Source of the DNA: Dictyostelium firmibasis
Taxonomy: Eukaryota > Evosea > Eumycetozoa > Dictyosteliales > Dictyosteliaceae
Assembly (NCBI GenBank): GCA_036169595.1
Contig: JAVFKY010000010.1
Coordinates: forward strand, 1 to 37,758
Length of the DNA stretch: 37,758 nt
Direction: 5' to 3'
The position numbers and the translations under genes were made by a program. Shown here in pieces: positions 13,010 to 24,469 of this stretch. The notes below the pieces were generated by a model. The model was given only the letters and a program-made list of their open reading frames with translations. It was not told the DNA's origin and ran no database searches. Position 1 is the first letter of the stretch; every line of letters starts with the position of its first letter.

Positions 13010-13746
13010 CAACTTGAAACCTAATGGGATATTCTGATAAAGGTTTTATATTTACCAATTAAAAAATAAAAATTTTTTTTTGGGTATACACACACCCGGT
13101 TTTTCGATTTTGTGCACCATTTTTATATATTAAAATTTTGATTCCGAAGTTCGGAATTTTAATAGAATGTAGATATAATTAATATCTAACTATTTATAAA
13201 TAATTTTATTTTGAAAAAATTAATTTAAAAAATTCATTTAAAAAATATCGATTTTTTTCAAGTAATATGAACTTTTATGTGATTTTTTATTTTGTGATTT
13301 TTATTTCTATTTGTAGATAACTATGTTTTTATCATAAAAAAATACGTTTTTTTTTTTATCGATAGTTATTCGACGAATATTAAAGTGACTTTTTTCGGAG
13401 GTTTTTTTTTTAATTAAATGATCATAAACTTATATTGATTCGAATATATTTGCCTGAACTCCACCTCTAGTCACTCCTTGTCGAATATGGCGGACTTAAA
13501 TTGAAATTATAAAATTTTGAGTGAAAAAAAATTTAGGTAGCCTATGTAAGATTGATGTTTTTTTTGTACTCTACGGTGCATTTTAAAACGCTTCGGTTAA
13601 AAGATAGCTGTAATCAATAGACACATTATGGTATATAGGATTTGAAATCTCAAAATATTTTAAAAAGTTATTCAAAATTATTTTTTCATACTTTTCGAAA
13701 AAATGCCATTTTTGGACCAGTTACTCAAAATTGCGGATTGAATATC

Positions 13747-13788
13747 TCAGAACGCCTGCAAGGGAAGTTTGCCGAATCTTCCGAGTAA
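13747..13788 (+). repeat. 42-bp element, full copy
   Basis: Identical to the 12968 copy over all 42 bp, with the same few flanking bases. Beyond those, flanking sequence does not align by eye. Confidence 0.9.
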
Positions 13789-14670
13789 CAACTTGTAGGA
13801 CCTTACTACATGTTGGGAAACTTTTATATTAGCAGCGGTCGAAATAAAAAAGTTAATTGGACTTTACTGATTTTGCCTGTTTTTGGCAATTTTTGAAAAC
13901 TTGATTTTGAAAAAATCGTAAAAAAATCACATGACCCCCCAACCACTTGGCTTATCGATTTATAGCTTCCTATATGTCTTAACTACTATAATCTATAATT
14001 TTATATTTGTACGTGACTGTTTGTTATAAAAAAATTGCCCCGATTCATTTTAGTATAGTGAAAATTTTCAATTCTACACCTTGAACTTTTTTCATAACTT
14101 TTTTCAATATTACCCAATTTTAATGGGAGTAGGTTCATTTGATAGAGAATCAATTTAAACTCATTCTATTAAAATTTCAGTAATAACATTAAGTAATAAT
14201 AAAAAGTTATAAAATTTACAAAAAAAAAAAAATACTCAAAAAAATAATTTTAATAACTTTTTTTTATATCATTAAAAAACTATTCTATATTTGCCAATTA
14301 GTGTATGTAAATTATAAATATTAAAAAAAAAAAGTCCCATCGAATTTCTATGTCATTTTAAAAAGTTGTATTTCAATGACTGAAATTTTCAAAAATTTCA
14401 AAATCCCGAAGTTCGATTCGAATAATTATCTCGCGAAATTTTTATTTCTGTACTTTGATTTTTGTATATGTTAAGAGTTCATTTTTCACGATGCTAGAAA
14501 TGTCTAAGCGATAAAATTTCAAAGTAAAACATTAAATTAGATTTGATCTTACATAGGTGGATTTAAAAAAATCCTAAAAAATCGCAAAACTTCCGAATTT
14601 TTTTAGGACCTTATTTTTCGAGCTATGACCAAACCACTTTTGCCAATATTCATCGATATAGCCCATGAGT

Positions 14671-14712
14671 TTACTCGGAAGATTCGGCAAACTTCCCTTG
14701 CAGGCATTCTGA
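14671..14712 (-). repeat. 42-bp element, full copy, reversed
   Basis: Same element in opposite orientation, with one substitution (T for C at a CpG in AACGCC). Marks the start of the ~0.89-kb inner tandem unit. Confidence 0.9.
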
Positions 14713-15565
14713 CTTACAAGATTTTTTGAAATTTTTTAGTCCAAAAATGGTCAAAAAACAGGGGTACTCGACAACTTGCCTACTATTCAACTTTTAATCG
14801 TTTATCGATTTTTTTGATCCGTCAAATACAAAAGATAGCCTCATATCTCAATTAGATTCTATCAAATTATTATAGAAATGCACCGTTAGCATTTTAGTTT
14901 ACGAATTTTTTCCTGAACTTCAATTTTCAATTTCTCGCATTAATTTTTTTTTTTTTGACAATTTTTTAGAGTCAAAAAAAATTTTATAACTTTTGATGGT
15001 GAGCCTTCCCATCAAAAACAAAAAATACATTAGTATCCTGTTGAATAGCGCTATCTACTCGGTTTTAAAGTCTTTCTTATAGCTAAACGTAATAAATATA
15101 ATAACCAGGATCCGAGGTCCATTTTTTCAATTTTTCGCCTTGAATAAATTTTTATCCTATTTTTGGAAGTCTGACACTTTATCCTATAAGGCGCACTATT
15201 TAAATATCTATCTATTAAAAAAACAATCATTACCGCAAACGCTAACCATCAAAAGTTATCGATCATTTACATCAATTTTTGAAAATTTCGAAAAAAAAAT
15301 ATTTTTCGTCCGAAGTTCGCAAATTTAATAAACGTACATGAGTGAAATATGAAATTGTGTCAGAATCACGATAGTAGGGTCTAGATGCGAAAATTTAATA
15401 AGCGGTGACTGTAAACATCAAGCATTAAAACTTGCATATATTTTATTAAAAAAACTACCGTTTTTGGTCGTTTTTCGACCCCTTCCTTAAAAAAATTTCC
15501 ATACCCTTATTTAGATGGCTGCAAGTGAAAGTTTGTGTCATAATACCCCAATACTCTTGTAGTAT

Positions 15566-15607
15566 TTACTCGGAAGATTCGGCAAACTTCCCTTGCAGGC
15601 GTTCTGA
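15566..15607 (-). repeat. 42-bp element, full copy, reversed
   Basis: Identical over 42 bp to the 12968 and 13747 copies, in reversed orientation. It lies 895 bp from the previous copy, in phase with the inner tandem duplication. Confidence 0.9.
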
Positions 15608-15917
15608 CATATTTAAATTTTGGTCCTGGTCATGGTCGATTTTTCGCGTTTTTTCCATTTTCACTGCCTATTGCCACCATCAGAAATTTATTTCCTACTT
15701 TGTAAAATACAAACCATATTTCCAAAAGATGTAGATATACTATATGTTTAACATATACAAACATTATAAAAATGCACCGTAAGCATTAAAAGTTGCAAAG
15801 TTTTTACTTTCCATGAGCGAAAAATTCCTCGCATTAATTTTTTTTTTGAAATTTTTGAAATTTTTTTTTTTAGTAAAAGACCATTATCTTTTGATGGTGA
15901 CCGGTTAGAGTACTCTA

Positions 15918-16522
15918 GTAAACTGTAAAACATGTAGATTTTAATTATACATCCCCTAGGACCATATGTCAGACTTCCAGGCAAAAATAAAAATTTTATT
16001 TAAATTTTAAAAAAAAATTTTCATACCGCCGATCGGCATTGATATCTTTGTTATTTTTCAATTGAGGTTTGACTTTCAAGTCAGTTAGAATCACTTACAT
16101 TATATCTTGAATTTTAGAATAAGTTTTTAAGATTTAAAGTCATTTAAAAAATTTGAATAAAATTTTATGTGAAATTTTTAAAAAAAAAATTTTCATTTTT
16201 CGATCGGAGTTCGTAAATTTTTTATTCGATTATCGATGGCATTAACCTTATTTACCAAAAACACCGTATTACTGTCTAGTTGCTTAAAATCGATAAGGTT
16301 AACCTCATCGTTCGACAAGTATTAAAGTTGGAAACCACGATCCATTTTTCGCACCTTTTTTTTCGAAAAAGCTACATAGAAATAAAAAGTTGTGCATCTT
16401 TTAATGCTAGATATCCTCAAGTGCAATTTTGTGTCATAATCTAAGTTACTCGACCTAGTTACTGGTATAAAAATATGCATTTACACAACTTAGATGGTTT
16501 CAATATCTGTTGATCGCAAATT
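15918..16522. other. Centre-proximal zone where the two arms differ
   Basis: Comparing by eye with 16562-17166, I count about ten substitutions in 605 bp. They lie at 15918 (G/C), two T/A differences near 16002-16018, 16028 (G/A), 16057, 16069 and 16200 (T in left, C in right when read on the same strand), 16352 (C/A), 16468 (T/C) and 16507 (C/T). The adjoining stretch between about 15140 and 15900 shows no substitution against its mirror. The step from about 1.7% to about 0% is abrupt. Confidence 0.8.
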
Positions 16523-16561
16523 CGAGAATAGGCGTAAAAACACAAAAAGTGACATTTTGCA
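16523..16561. other. Palindrome spacer (centre), 39 nt
   Basis: This is the unpaired centre between the arms. The last paired base on the left is 16522 and its partner is 16562. The spacer is not a simple repeat and does not resemble the PacBio hairpin adapter as I remember it. The right boundary falls inside a 10-bp perfect palindrome, GCAAATTTGC (16559-16568), and the left boundary is in GCAAATT (16516-16522). A short inverted match flanking a short unpaired loop is what fold-back priming at a broken end would leave. That origin is inference. Confidence 0.88.
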
Positions 16562-17476
16562 AATTTGCGATCAACAAATATTGAAACCATCTAAGTTGTG
16601 TAAATGCATATTTTTGTACCAGTAACTAGGTCGAGTAACTTAGATTATGACACAAAATTGCACTTGAGGATATCTAGCATTAAAAGATGCACAACTTTTT
16701 ATTTCTATGTAGCTTTTTCGAAAAAAAAGGTTCGAAAAATGGATCGTGGTTTCCAACTTTAATACTTGTCGAACGATGAGGTTAACCTTATCGATTTTAA
16801 GCAACTAGACAGTAATACGGTGTTTTTGGTAAATAAGGTTAATGCCATCGATAATCGAATAAAAAATTTACGAACTCCGATCGGAAAATGAAAATTTTTT
16901 TTTTAAAAATTTCACATAAAATTTTATTCAAATTTTTTAAATGACTTTAAATCTTAAAAACTTATTCTAAAATTCAAGATATAATGTAAGTGATTCTAAC
17001 TGACTTGAAAGTCAGACCTCAATTGAGAAATAACAAAGATATCAATGCCGATCGGTGGTATGAAATTTTTTTTTTAAAATTTTAATAAAATTTTTATTTT
17101 TGCCTGGAAGTCTGACATATGGTCCTAGGGGATGTATAATTAAAATCTACATGTTTTACAGTTTAGTAGAGTACTCTAACCGGTCACCATCAAAAGATAA
17201 TGGTCTTTTACTAAAAAAAAAAATTTCAAAAATTTCAAAAAAAAAATTAATGCGAGGAATTTTTCGCTCATGGAAAGTAAAAACTTTGCAACTTTTAATG
17301 CTTACGGTGCATTTTTATAATGTTTGTATATGTTAAACATATAGTATATCTACATCTTTTGGAAATATGGTTTGTATTTTACAAAGTAGGAAATAAATTT
17401 CTGATGGTGGCAATAGGCAGTGAAAATGGAAAAAACGCGAAAAATCGACCATGACCAGGACCAAAATTTAAATATG

Positions 17477-17518
17477 TCAGAACGCCTGCAAGGGAAGTTT
17501 GCCGAATCTTCCGAGTAA
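17477..17518 (+). repeat. 42-bp element, mirror of the 15566 copy
   Basis: Full copy in the right arm, identical to its partner. Confidence 0.9.
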
Positions 17519-18374
17519 ATACTACAAGAGTATTGGGGTATTATGACACAAACTTTCACTTGCAGCCATCTAAATAAGGGTATGGAAATTTTTTTAAGGA
17601 AGGGGTCGAAAAACGACCAAAAACGGTAGTTTTTTTAATAAAATATATGCAAGTTTTAATGCTTGATGTTTACAGTCACCGCTTATTAAATTTTCGCATC
17701 TAGACCCTACTATCGTGATTCTGACACAATTTCATATTTCACTCATGTACGTTTATTAAATTTGCGAACTTCGGACGAAAAATATTTTTTTTTCGAAATT
17801 TTCAAAAATTGATGTAAATGATCGATAACTTTTGATGGTTAGCGTTTGCGGTAATGATTGTTTTTTTAATAGATAGATATTTAAATAGTGCGCCTTATAG
17901 GATAAAGTGTCAGACTTCCAAAAATAGGATAAAAATTTATTCAAGGCGAAAAATTGAAAAAATGGACCTCGGATCCTGGTTATTATATTTATTACGTTTA
18001 GCTATAAGAAAGACTTTAAAACCGAGTAGATAGCGCTATTCAACAGGATACTAATGTATTTTTTGTTTTTGATGGGAAGGCTCACCATCAAAAGTTATAA
18101 AATTTTTTTTGACTCTAAAAAATTGTCAAAAAAAAAAAAAAAATTAATGCGAGAAATTGAAAATTGAAGTTCAGGAAAAAATTCGTAAACTAAAATGCTA
18201 ACGGTGCATTTCTATAATAATTTGATAGAATCTAATTGAGATATGAGGCTATCTTTTGTATTTGACGGATCAAAAAAATCGATAAACGATTAAAAGTTGA
18301 ATAGTAGGCAAGTTGTCGAGTACCCCTGTTTTTTGACCATTTTTGGACTAAAAAATTTCAAAAAATCTTGTAAG

Positions 18375-18416
18375 TCAGAATGCCTGCAAGGGAAGTTTGC
18401 CGAATCTTCCGAGTAA
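18375..18416 (+). repeat. 42-bp element, mirror of the 14671 copy
   Basis: Full copy in the right arm; it carries the same single CpG-position substitution as its partner. Confidence 0.9.
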
Positions 18417-19297
18417 ACTCATGGGCTATATCGATGAATATTGGCAAAAGTGGTTTGGTCATAGCTCGAAAAATAAGGTCCTAAAAAAATTCGGAAGTTT
18501 TGCGATTTTTTAGGATTTTTTTAAATCCACCTATGTAAGATCAAATCTAATTTAATGTTTTACTTTGAAATTTTATCGCTTAGACATTTCTAGCATCGTG
18601 AAAAATGAACTCTTAACATATACAAAAATCAAAGTACAGAAATAAAAATTTCGCGAGATAATTATTCGAATCGAACTTCGGGATTTTGAAATTTTTGAAA
18701 ATTTCAGTCATTGAAATACAACTTTTTAAAATGACATAGAAATTCGATGGGACTTTTTTTTTTTAATATTTATAATTTACATACACTAATTGGCAAATAT
18801 AGAATAGTTTTTTAATGATATAAAAAAAAGTTATTAAAATTATTTTTTTGAGTATTTTTTTTTTTTGTAAATTTTATAACTTTTTATTATTACTTAATGT
18901 TATTACTGAAATTTTAATAGAATGAGTTTAAATTGATTCTCTATCAAATGAACCTACTCCCATTAAAATTGGGTAATATTGAAAAAAGTTATGAAAAAAG
19001 TTCAAGGTGTAGAATTGAAAATTTTCACTATACTAAAATGAATCGGGGCAATTTTTTTATAACAAACAGTCACGTACAAATATAAAATTATAGATTATAG
19101 TAGTTAAGACATATAGGAAGCTATAAATCGATAAGCCAAGTGGTTGGGGGGTCATGTGATTTTTTTACGATTTTTTCAAAATCAAGTTTTCAAAAATTGC
19201 CAAAAACAGGCAAAATCAGTAAAGTCCAATTAACTTTTTTATTTCGACCGCTGCTAATATAAAAGTTTCCCAACATGTAGTAAGGTCCTACAAGTTG

Positions 19298-19339
19298 TTA
19301 CTCGGAAGATTCGGCAAACTTCCCTTGCAGGCGTTCTGA
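19298..19339 (-). repeat. 42-bp element, mirror of the 13747 copy
   Basis: Full copy in the right arm, identical to its partner. Confidence 0.9.
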
Positions 19340-20076
19340 GATATTCAATCCGCAATTTTGAGTAACTGGTCCAAAAATGGCATTTTTTCGAAAAGTATGA
19401 AAAAATAATTTTGAATAACTTTTTAAAATATTTTGAGATTTCAAATCCTATATACCATAATGTGTCTATTGATTACAGCTATCTTTTAACCGAAGCGTTT
19501 TAAAATGCACCGTAGAGTACAAAAAAAACATCAATCTTACATAGGCTACCTAAATTTTTTTTCACTCAAAATTTTATAATTTCAATTTAAGTCCGCCATA
19601 TTCGACAAGGAGTGACTAGAGGTGGAGTTCAGGCAAATATATTCGAATCAATATAAGTTTATGATCATTTAATTAAAAAAAAAACCTCCGAAAAAAGTCA
19701 CTTTAATATTCGTCGAATAACTATCGATAAAAAAAAAAACGTATTTTTTTATGATAAAAACATAGTTATCTACAAATAGAAATAAAAATCACAAAATAAA
19801 AAATCACATAAAAGTTCATATTACTTGAAAAAAATCGATATTTTTTAAATGAATTTTTTAAATTAATTTTTTCAAAATAAAATTATTTATAAATAGTTAG
19901 ATATTAATTATATCTACATTCTATTAAAATTCCGAACTTCGGAATCAAAATTTTAATATATAAAAATGGTGCACAAAATCGAAAAACCGGGTGTGTGTAT
20001 ACCCAAAAAAAAATTTTTATTTTTTAATTGGTAAATATAAAACCTTTATCAGAATATCCCATTAGGTTTCAAGTTG

Positions 20077-20118
20077 TTACTCGGAAGATTCGGCAAACTT
20101 CCCTTGCAGGCGTTCTGA
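20077..20118 (-). repeat. 42-bp element, mirror of the 12968 copy
   Basis: Full copy in the right arm, identical to its partner. Confidence 0.9.
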
Positions 20119-20539
20119 GATAAATCGAAAATACAACTATATGAATCGTGAACCATTCAACTTTTGATAGTAATAGTTTAAGAAAAATTTGTCCGACAAA
20201 TTTTTTGGCGCACATTGAATGAATAATTTAATATTTTTAAAATTTTTTTTTAAAGTCAAAAAAAAAATTTTTTTAACTTTTTCTGAAAATGAACTTCGTA
20301 TTTTTTTTTTTTTTTTTTTCGATTAAAGTTAACCTATATCGATTTATACATCATTTGATAGATAATTTTTTTCCCTATCGATTCATGTAATTTTCCAAAA
20401 AATTTGATATAATTATCATTAAAAAAACATTGTCACAAAATTTTTTTAGAGTACGAACTTCGTGATTTTTTGATGTCAATTTTTGCTCATCGAGTAAATA
20501 AAATTTATTTGCCATAATATTTAGTATGTTTCCACATCC

Positions 20540-20571
20540 TTACTCGGATTTTTCGGCAAACTTCCCTTGTC
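20540..20571 (-). repeat. 42-bp element, mirror of the partial 12515 copy
   Basis: Diverged partial copy in the right arm with the same changes as its partner. Confidence 0.75.
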
Positions 20572-20574
20572 AAG

Positions 20575-22485
20575 TATACTACCTGTGACTCTAGAACTTT
20601 GACAAGGGTTATCCATTTTTTATAAATTTTTTATACACCAGTTACTGTGTATAAAAGATGTAACTTTTAATTCTATACCAGTTAGTCATAACTACCATAA
20701 TTTTTGGGTATCAAAAAAAAAAAAAAATCGATTTAAAATTGCATTTTTTTGGTCAGTAAAATGACCATAAATCGTTACTATATGTTGGGAATTGGCCGAG
20801 AACTTCGTATGTTTACCTCCTAATGGGTTTATACTTATGTTCCAAAAATCATATTTCAACTCCAAGAAAAATGAAATGCCGAGACTTTTTTGAACACTAT
20901 GGTGAAAAAGAAAATGACGGCTACATATTAATTTGATTAAAATAAAATTTGAAAGATCGAAAATTCAAGATGTTGGAGTTGAGAGCTAGTTTTTTAATAG
21001 AATGTTCCTTTGTACCAGGAGCATAACATATCTAATTCTCATAGGAATCTGGCAATATATAAGAGAGATTTTGGTCTTACAAGTTATTAATATGGTAAAA
21101 TTTTTCAAAAAAATTTCGAAATTTTTCTAAGTTAAAAAATTTTAAATTTTTTTTTTTTTTTACTAACACTTTCAAGAGGGTCAATTGATTATGAAATATT
21201 AATATTTATTAATGATTGACCATTGAATCGATAGATCTACTCTTTGTGAACATTAATAAGCTAATATTTAATATTTTAAAGGTAATTAATAATTTTAAAA
21301 ATATTGTACAAAGTTTATTTCATGAAAAAAAATTTTATGACCTAATTTTATAATAATTAATTTTATTAAATAATTATAAAATTACATTCAAAAGATTGAT
21401 ATTGAGCTTGTAAACATATATATATGTAATTTATAATGATTATAGGTCATTTCAATTTTTAAACTTATTTTATATTGAAATTATTAAAAATTAAAAATTG
21501 AAAATTTTCAATTTTCAACTTTTTTGTAAAAATTATTTAGTTGATGTAACTTTATTCACTACCTTTCGCTTAAAGTGTAAACGATGTAAAATGGAATGTT
21601 CTACATTCTATCAAAAAATTATTATTCAAATCAATCATTTTAATTTATAAAATTACCCCTGACGGTTTTTTGAAAATTTTTTTTTTTTTTTTTTTTTCAA
21701 TATAATCATTAAAAAATATGTTTATATATGATAACTTTAATTTAGCTAAGACTTTAAAACCGAGTAAGTAGTAGACCCTAATACAAGTATTTTAAATATA
21801 AAATTATAAAAATAGAGGATCATTTAAGTATAAAAACCCTTCATCGGAGATAGCTATTTTTTATGCTAATCAAGTTAACAGTTTTGTAACAATATTTTAT
21901 GAGGTAAAACTTTCTCCCGGGTAGTAACCTTTGATGACATTAACTTCATTAAAGAGTTATCTATATTTTCATATTAGTAACTATATATCTATAACAACAT
22001 TTTAATTTATAAAATTACTCCGATAGGTTTAGGTCAAAATTTTGAATTTTTTTGAAAAATTTTTTCTAAGTTAAAAAATTCCAAAAAAGTCAAGTTTTCA
22101 AAATGAGCTCGGGGATCGATGGGAGTTTCAAAAAAGTTAGTACCGCTCGATTTTAAGGTATTCTAGACTAAAATTATTAACATACGGGGTAAAAAATTTT
22201 TATTTTTAAAAAATAAGGTAACTATTGTATAGGTATACATATAATTTATATATATAAATCATTAGAATACTATTATGCACCTATTGGCGCTAATTTGAAG
22301 GTCTCAAGTGGTCAGGAAAAAAAGTCAACGCTAACAAAGTTATCATAATTAATTTTTTGATAAATTAATACTATGTAGAAAATAATCTCCACCATTTTTT
22401 AAGGTAAAACCATTTTACAGAATTTAAAACGGAGTTCATCATAAAAACTTTTTTTTTTTAAAAAAAATTTCCCATATTAATTTTT
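20575..22485. other. A+T-rich stretch of the right arm, nothing recognised
   Basis: Mirror of 10600-12510. No gene, RNA gene or clear repeat boundary was seen on either strand. Confidence 0.6.
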
Positions 22486-22651
22486 TTAAAAAAAAGTTTA
22501 ATAAAAAAAAATTATTAAAATGACCCCCTTTTTTTATAAAAATGGTGTCATTCGATTCGTAATTGAGTAGACTATCCAATGATGCTAAATATATTAATTT
22601 CTATAAATATTTCACCCCCTAAACTATGTACTTAGTGACGGACTATCCATT

Positions 22652-22732
22652 TTTTTTTCCGGGACTCGAACACTTGACCTTGAAATTTTCGCATTTTTTA
22701 GTCAACCCCTTAACCAGCCAAGCAAAGTTGGA
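22652..22732 (-). ncRNA. tRNA-like module 5, right arm mirror
   Basis: Mirror of 10354-10434; A-box-like sequence at 22714-22725 and B-box at 22663-22671 on the minus strand. An adjoining A/T homopolymer differs in length by about two between the arms. Confidence 0.55.
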
Positions 22733-24451
22733 AATAATTTTTTTTTTTTTTTCGTTTTAGAAGCCCAATTGGTTTATAAACTGAAATGAAGACATACGAA
22801 CCCCGGAGAAGTAATGGGTAATAGGAAAATGAGTGTAGATGTCAAAAATCTTATTGGCAAGAGTTTATGGGGTCATTTAAAATTATAAAATGGTCTAAAA
22901 AGAAATAGTTGAGACTTTGAATCGAGCTATAGCAATTTAAACCATTAGAGATTGTTCTCCATGTTTCAAAACCCTTACTGGGAAAATTTGAACGACATTG
23001 GATGATAAATAAAAAAGTTATTCAATTTGCAATTTTTTCAATTTTTTCAATTTTTACGATTTTTGACCAACTTTTAAGCTTTACAAAATTGAATGAAATG
23101 AGCCTTTAAGTCGGATTTAAAAACCCAGTAAGTAGATATTGGAGTCTAGTTTATTATACCGATTGAATGGCTATTGTACGGGGTGAAATAAAAAAATATT
23201 TTTAAATTATTTGTTTAGGTCAAATTTTTTTTTTTTTTTTGGATTTTCCAGTATCGTATTTTTAAATTCAATATTTCTCCCAGGAATGGTCTAGTTTTTT
23301 GGGAGGTTGTACTGAACTCTTACAGATGCTTACTCGGATTTTTAGGAATTCAATGTAAGTTAGGATCATCGATAAACATATATGAAAAGTTTAAAAATTT
23401 AGATGATTTTTTTTTTTATTATTTGTATACGTTCAAGTTATAAACTGACCCCTAGCCTACATTACTGGTCAATGACTATATAATATATAAATATCATATT
23501 TATGGGGGGTCATTTCAGGTCCTATTCAGGGGGGTCAGTGGTTTTTTTCAAGTCTGTGAAATTTAAGTTTAAGTCGGCCAAATTAGTCCAGTAGGTTCTC
23601 TATACCCAGAACGGAACTTTAGAGGTGGATTGAAAGTTGTAGAGAATCAAATAATCAAGATAATTGAGATACAAAATTTTTTTTTTGGGAGTGGCAACTT
23701 TGAGCACCATTTTATAGGTATTAATAACCATTACAACTAATAAAAACTATATATTATGATAGCCTAATTCTTCAAGTTTTTATTGTCATAAAAAAATTGA
23801 ACTTATAGGCTCACTATTTTATATTTTACATAGAGATAATTAAATTATAATTTCAAAATTTTCTCGAAAAATCAAAATTTTAAAATTAAAACCTATACAT
23901 ATAAAAATGATAAATAACGATAGAACTTTTGAATACGAGTCATTATAACTCATTTTCGATGACTTACGACCATGTTACGATATATAAACTTATATCACAA
24001 ATTTTGAAAAATCTCTCACATAGGCCGCGTTATTCGAAAGTTAACACAATAAAAAAATACCGCCATCAGTAATGGCGTTAAAAATGATACCTACTTGATT
24101 TTTTTGGCAGACTTCCCATGTCATTTTAATTAAAATTCGAAAGTGATAGAGATATTGTACACTTTGATTTATGATAATAAACTAACAAATACATTATTTT
24201 TAAAACATAGAAATATGATATTTATGAGTAATTACAAATTTTTAGAGATAATTATCAACAAATAAAAAATTTATGATAATTATTTGTTTTTGAAATTTGT
24301 AGCAATTGTATAACTATAAAAAAAAATTTTATGAATTGAATTTATAAAACAGATACTTTTATTCTAGTGAATAGAGCTGCTCTTCTAGTATATTTTAGTG
24401 CCAATTTGATTTTTATAAAAGCTTAATTTCAATTATTAATTTGTGTTTTTA

Positions 24452-24469
24452 GGGATTCGAACTCCGATT
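24452..24469 (-). pseudogene. tRNA-like module 4 remnant, right arm mirror
   Basis: Mirror of 8614-8631; the B-box lies on the minus strand at 24454-24462. Confidence 0.5.

Larger units (their letters stand above)
14671..16445 (+). repeat. Inner ~0.89-kb tandem duplication, left arm
   Basis: A series of anchors recurs at a constant offset of about 892-897 bp: the 42-bp element (14671, 15566), AATGCACCGT (about 14878, 15771), CTCGCATTAATTTTTTT (about 14935, 15829) and CTTTTGATGGTGA (about 14991, 15889). Between anchors the two units are much diverged. A TTACTCG fragment at about 16446 may mark the start of a third, truncated unit running into the centre. No gene was recognised; open frames of 62, 69 and 78 codons here are not protein-like. 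Confidence 0.75.
1..16522 (+). repeat. Left arm of the palindrome
   Basis: This arm pairs with 16562-33081. From the outside inward it holds ~0.9-kb tandem units (1 to about 1945), an array of ~2-kb units with tRNA-like modules (about 2076-10600), a stretch with no recognised feature (about 10600-12510), and an inner zone with 42-bp elements and an ~0.89-kb duplication (about 12515-16445). Similarity between neighbouring units falls from outside to inside: the two 0.9-kb units are nearly identical, while the inner ~2-kb units align only at short anchors. The arm starts at the window edge, so its real outer end is unknown. Confidence 0.93.
16639..18416 (-). repeat. Inner ~0.89-kb tandem duplication, right arm mirror
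   Basis: Mirror of 14671-16445. Its centre-proximal half carries most of the substitutions that separate the arms. Confidence 0.75.

Noticed and set aside
15525-15734. 69-codon frame (mirror 17350-17559) containing the 42-bp element
   Set aside because: The other copies of the 42-bp element lie in no comparable frame, so the conservation is at the DNA level, not protein.
16523-16561. Hairpin telomere or viral terminal hairpin
   Set aside because: The sequence continues for many kilobases on the right, no viral genes or terminal repeats are seen, and the arms are satellite.
12515-20571. CRISPR-like array of the 42-bp repeats
   Set aside because: Spacing is hundreds of bases, orientation is mixed, there are no cas genes, and the context is eukaryote-like satellite.
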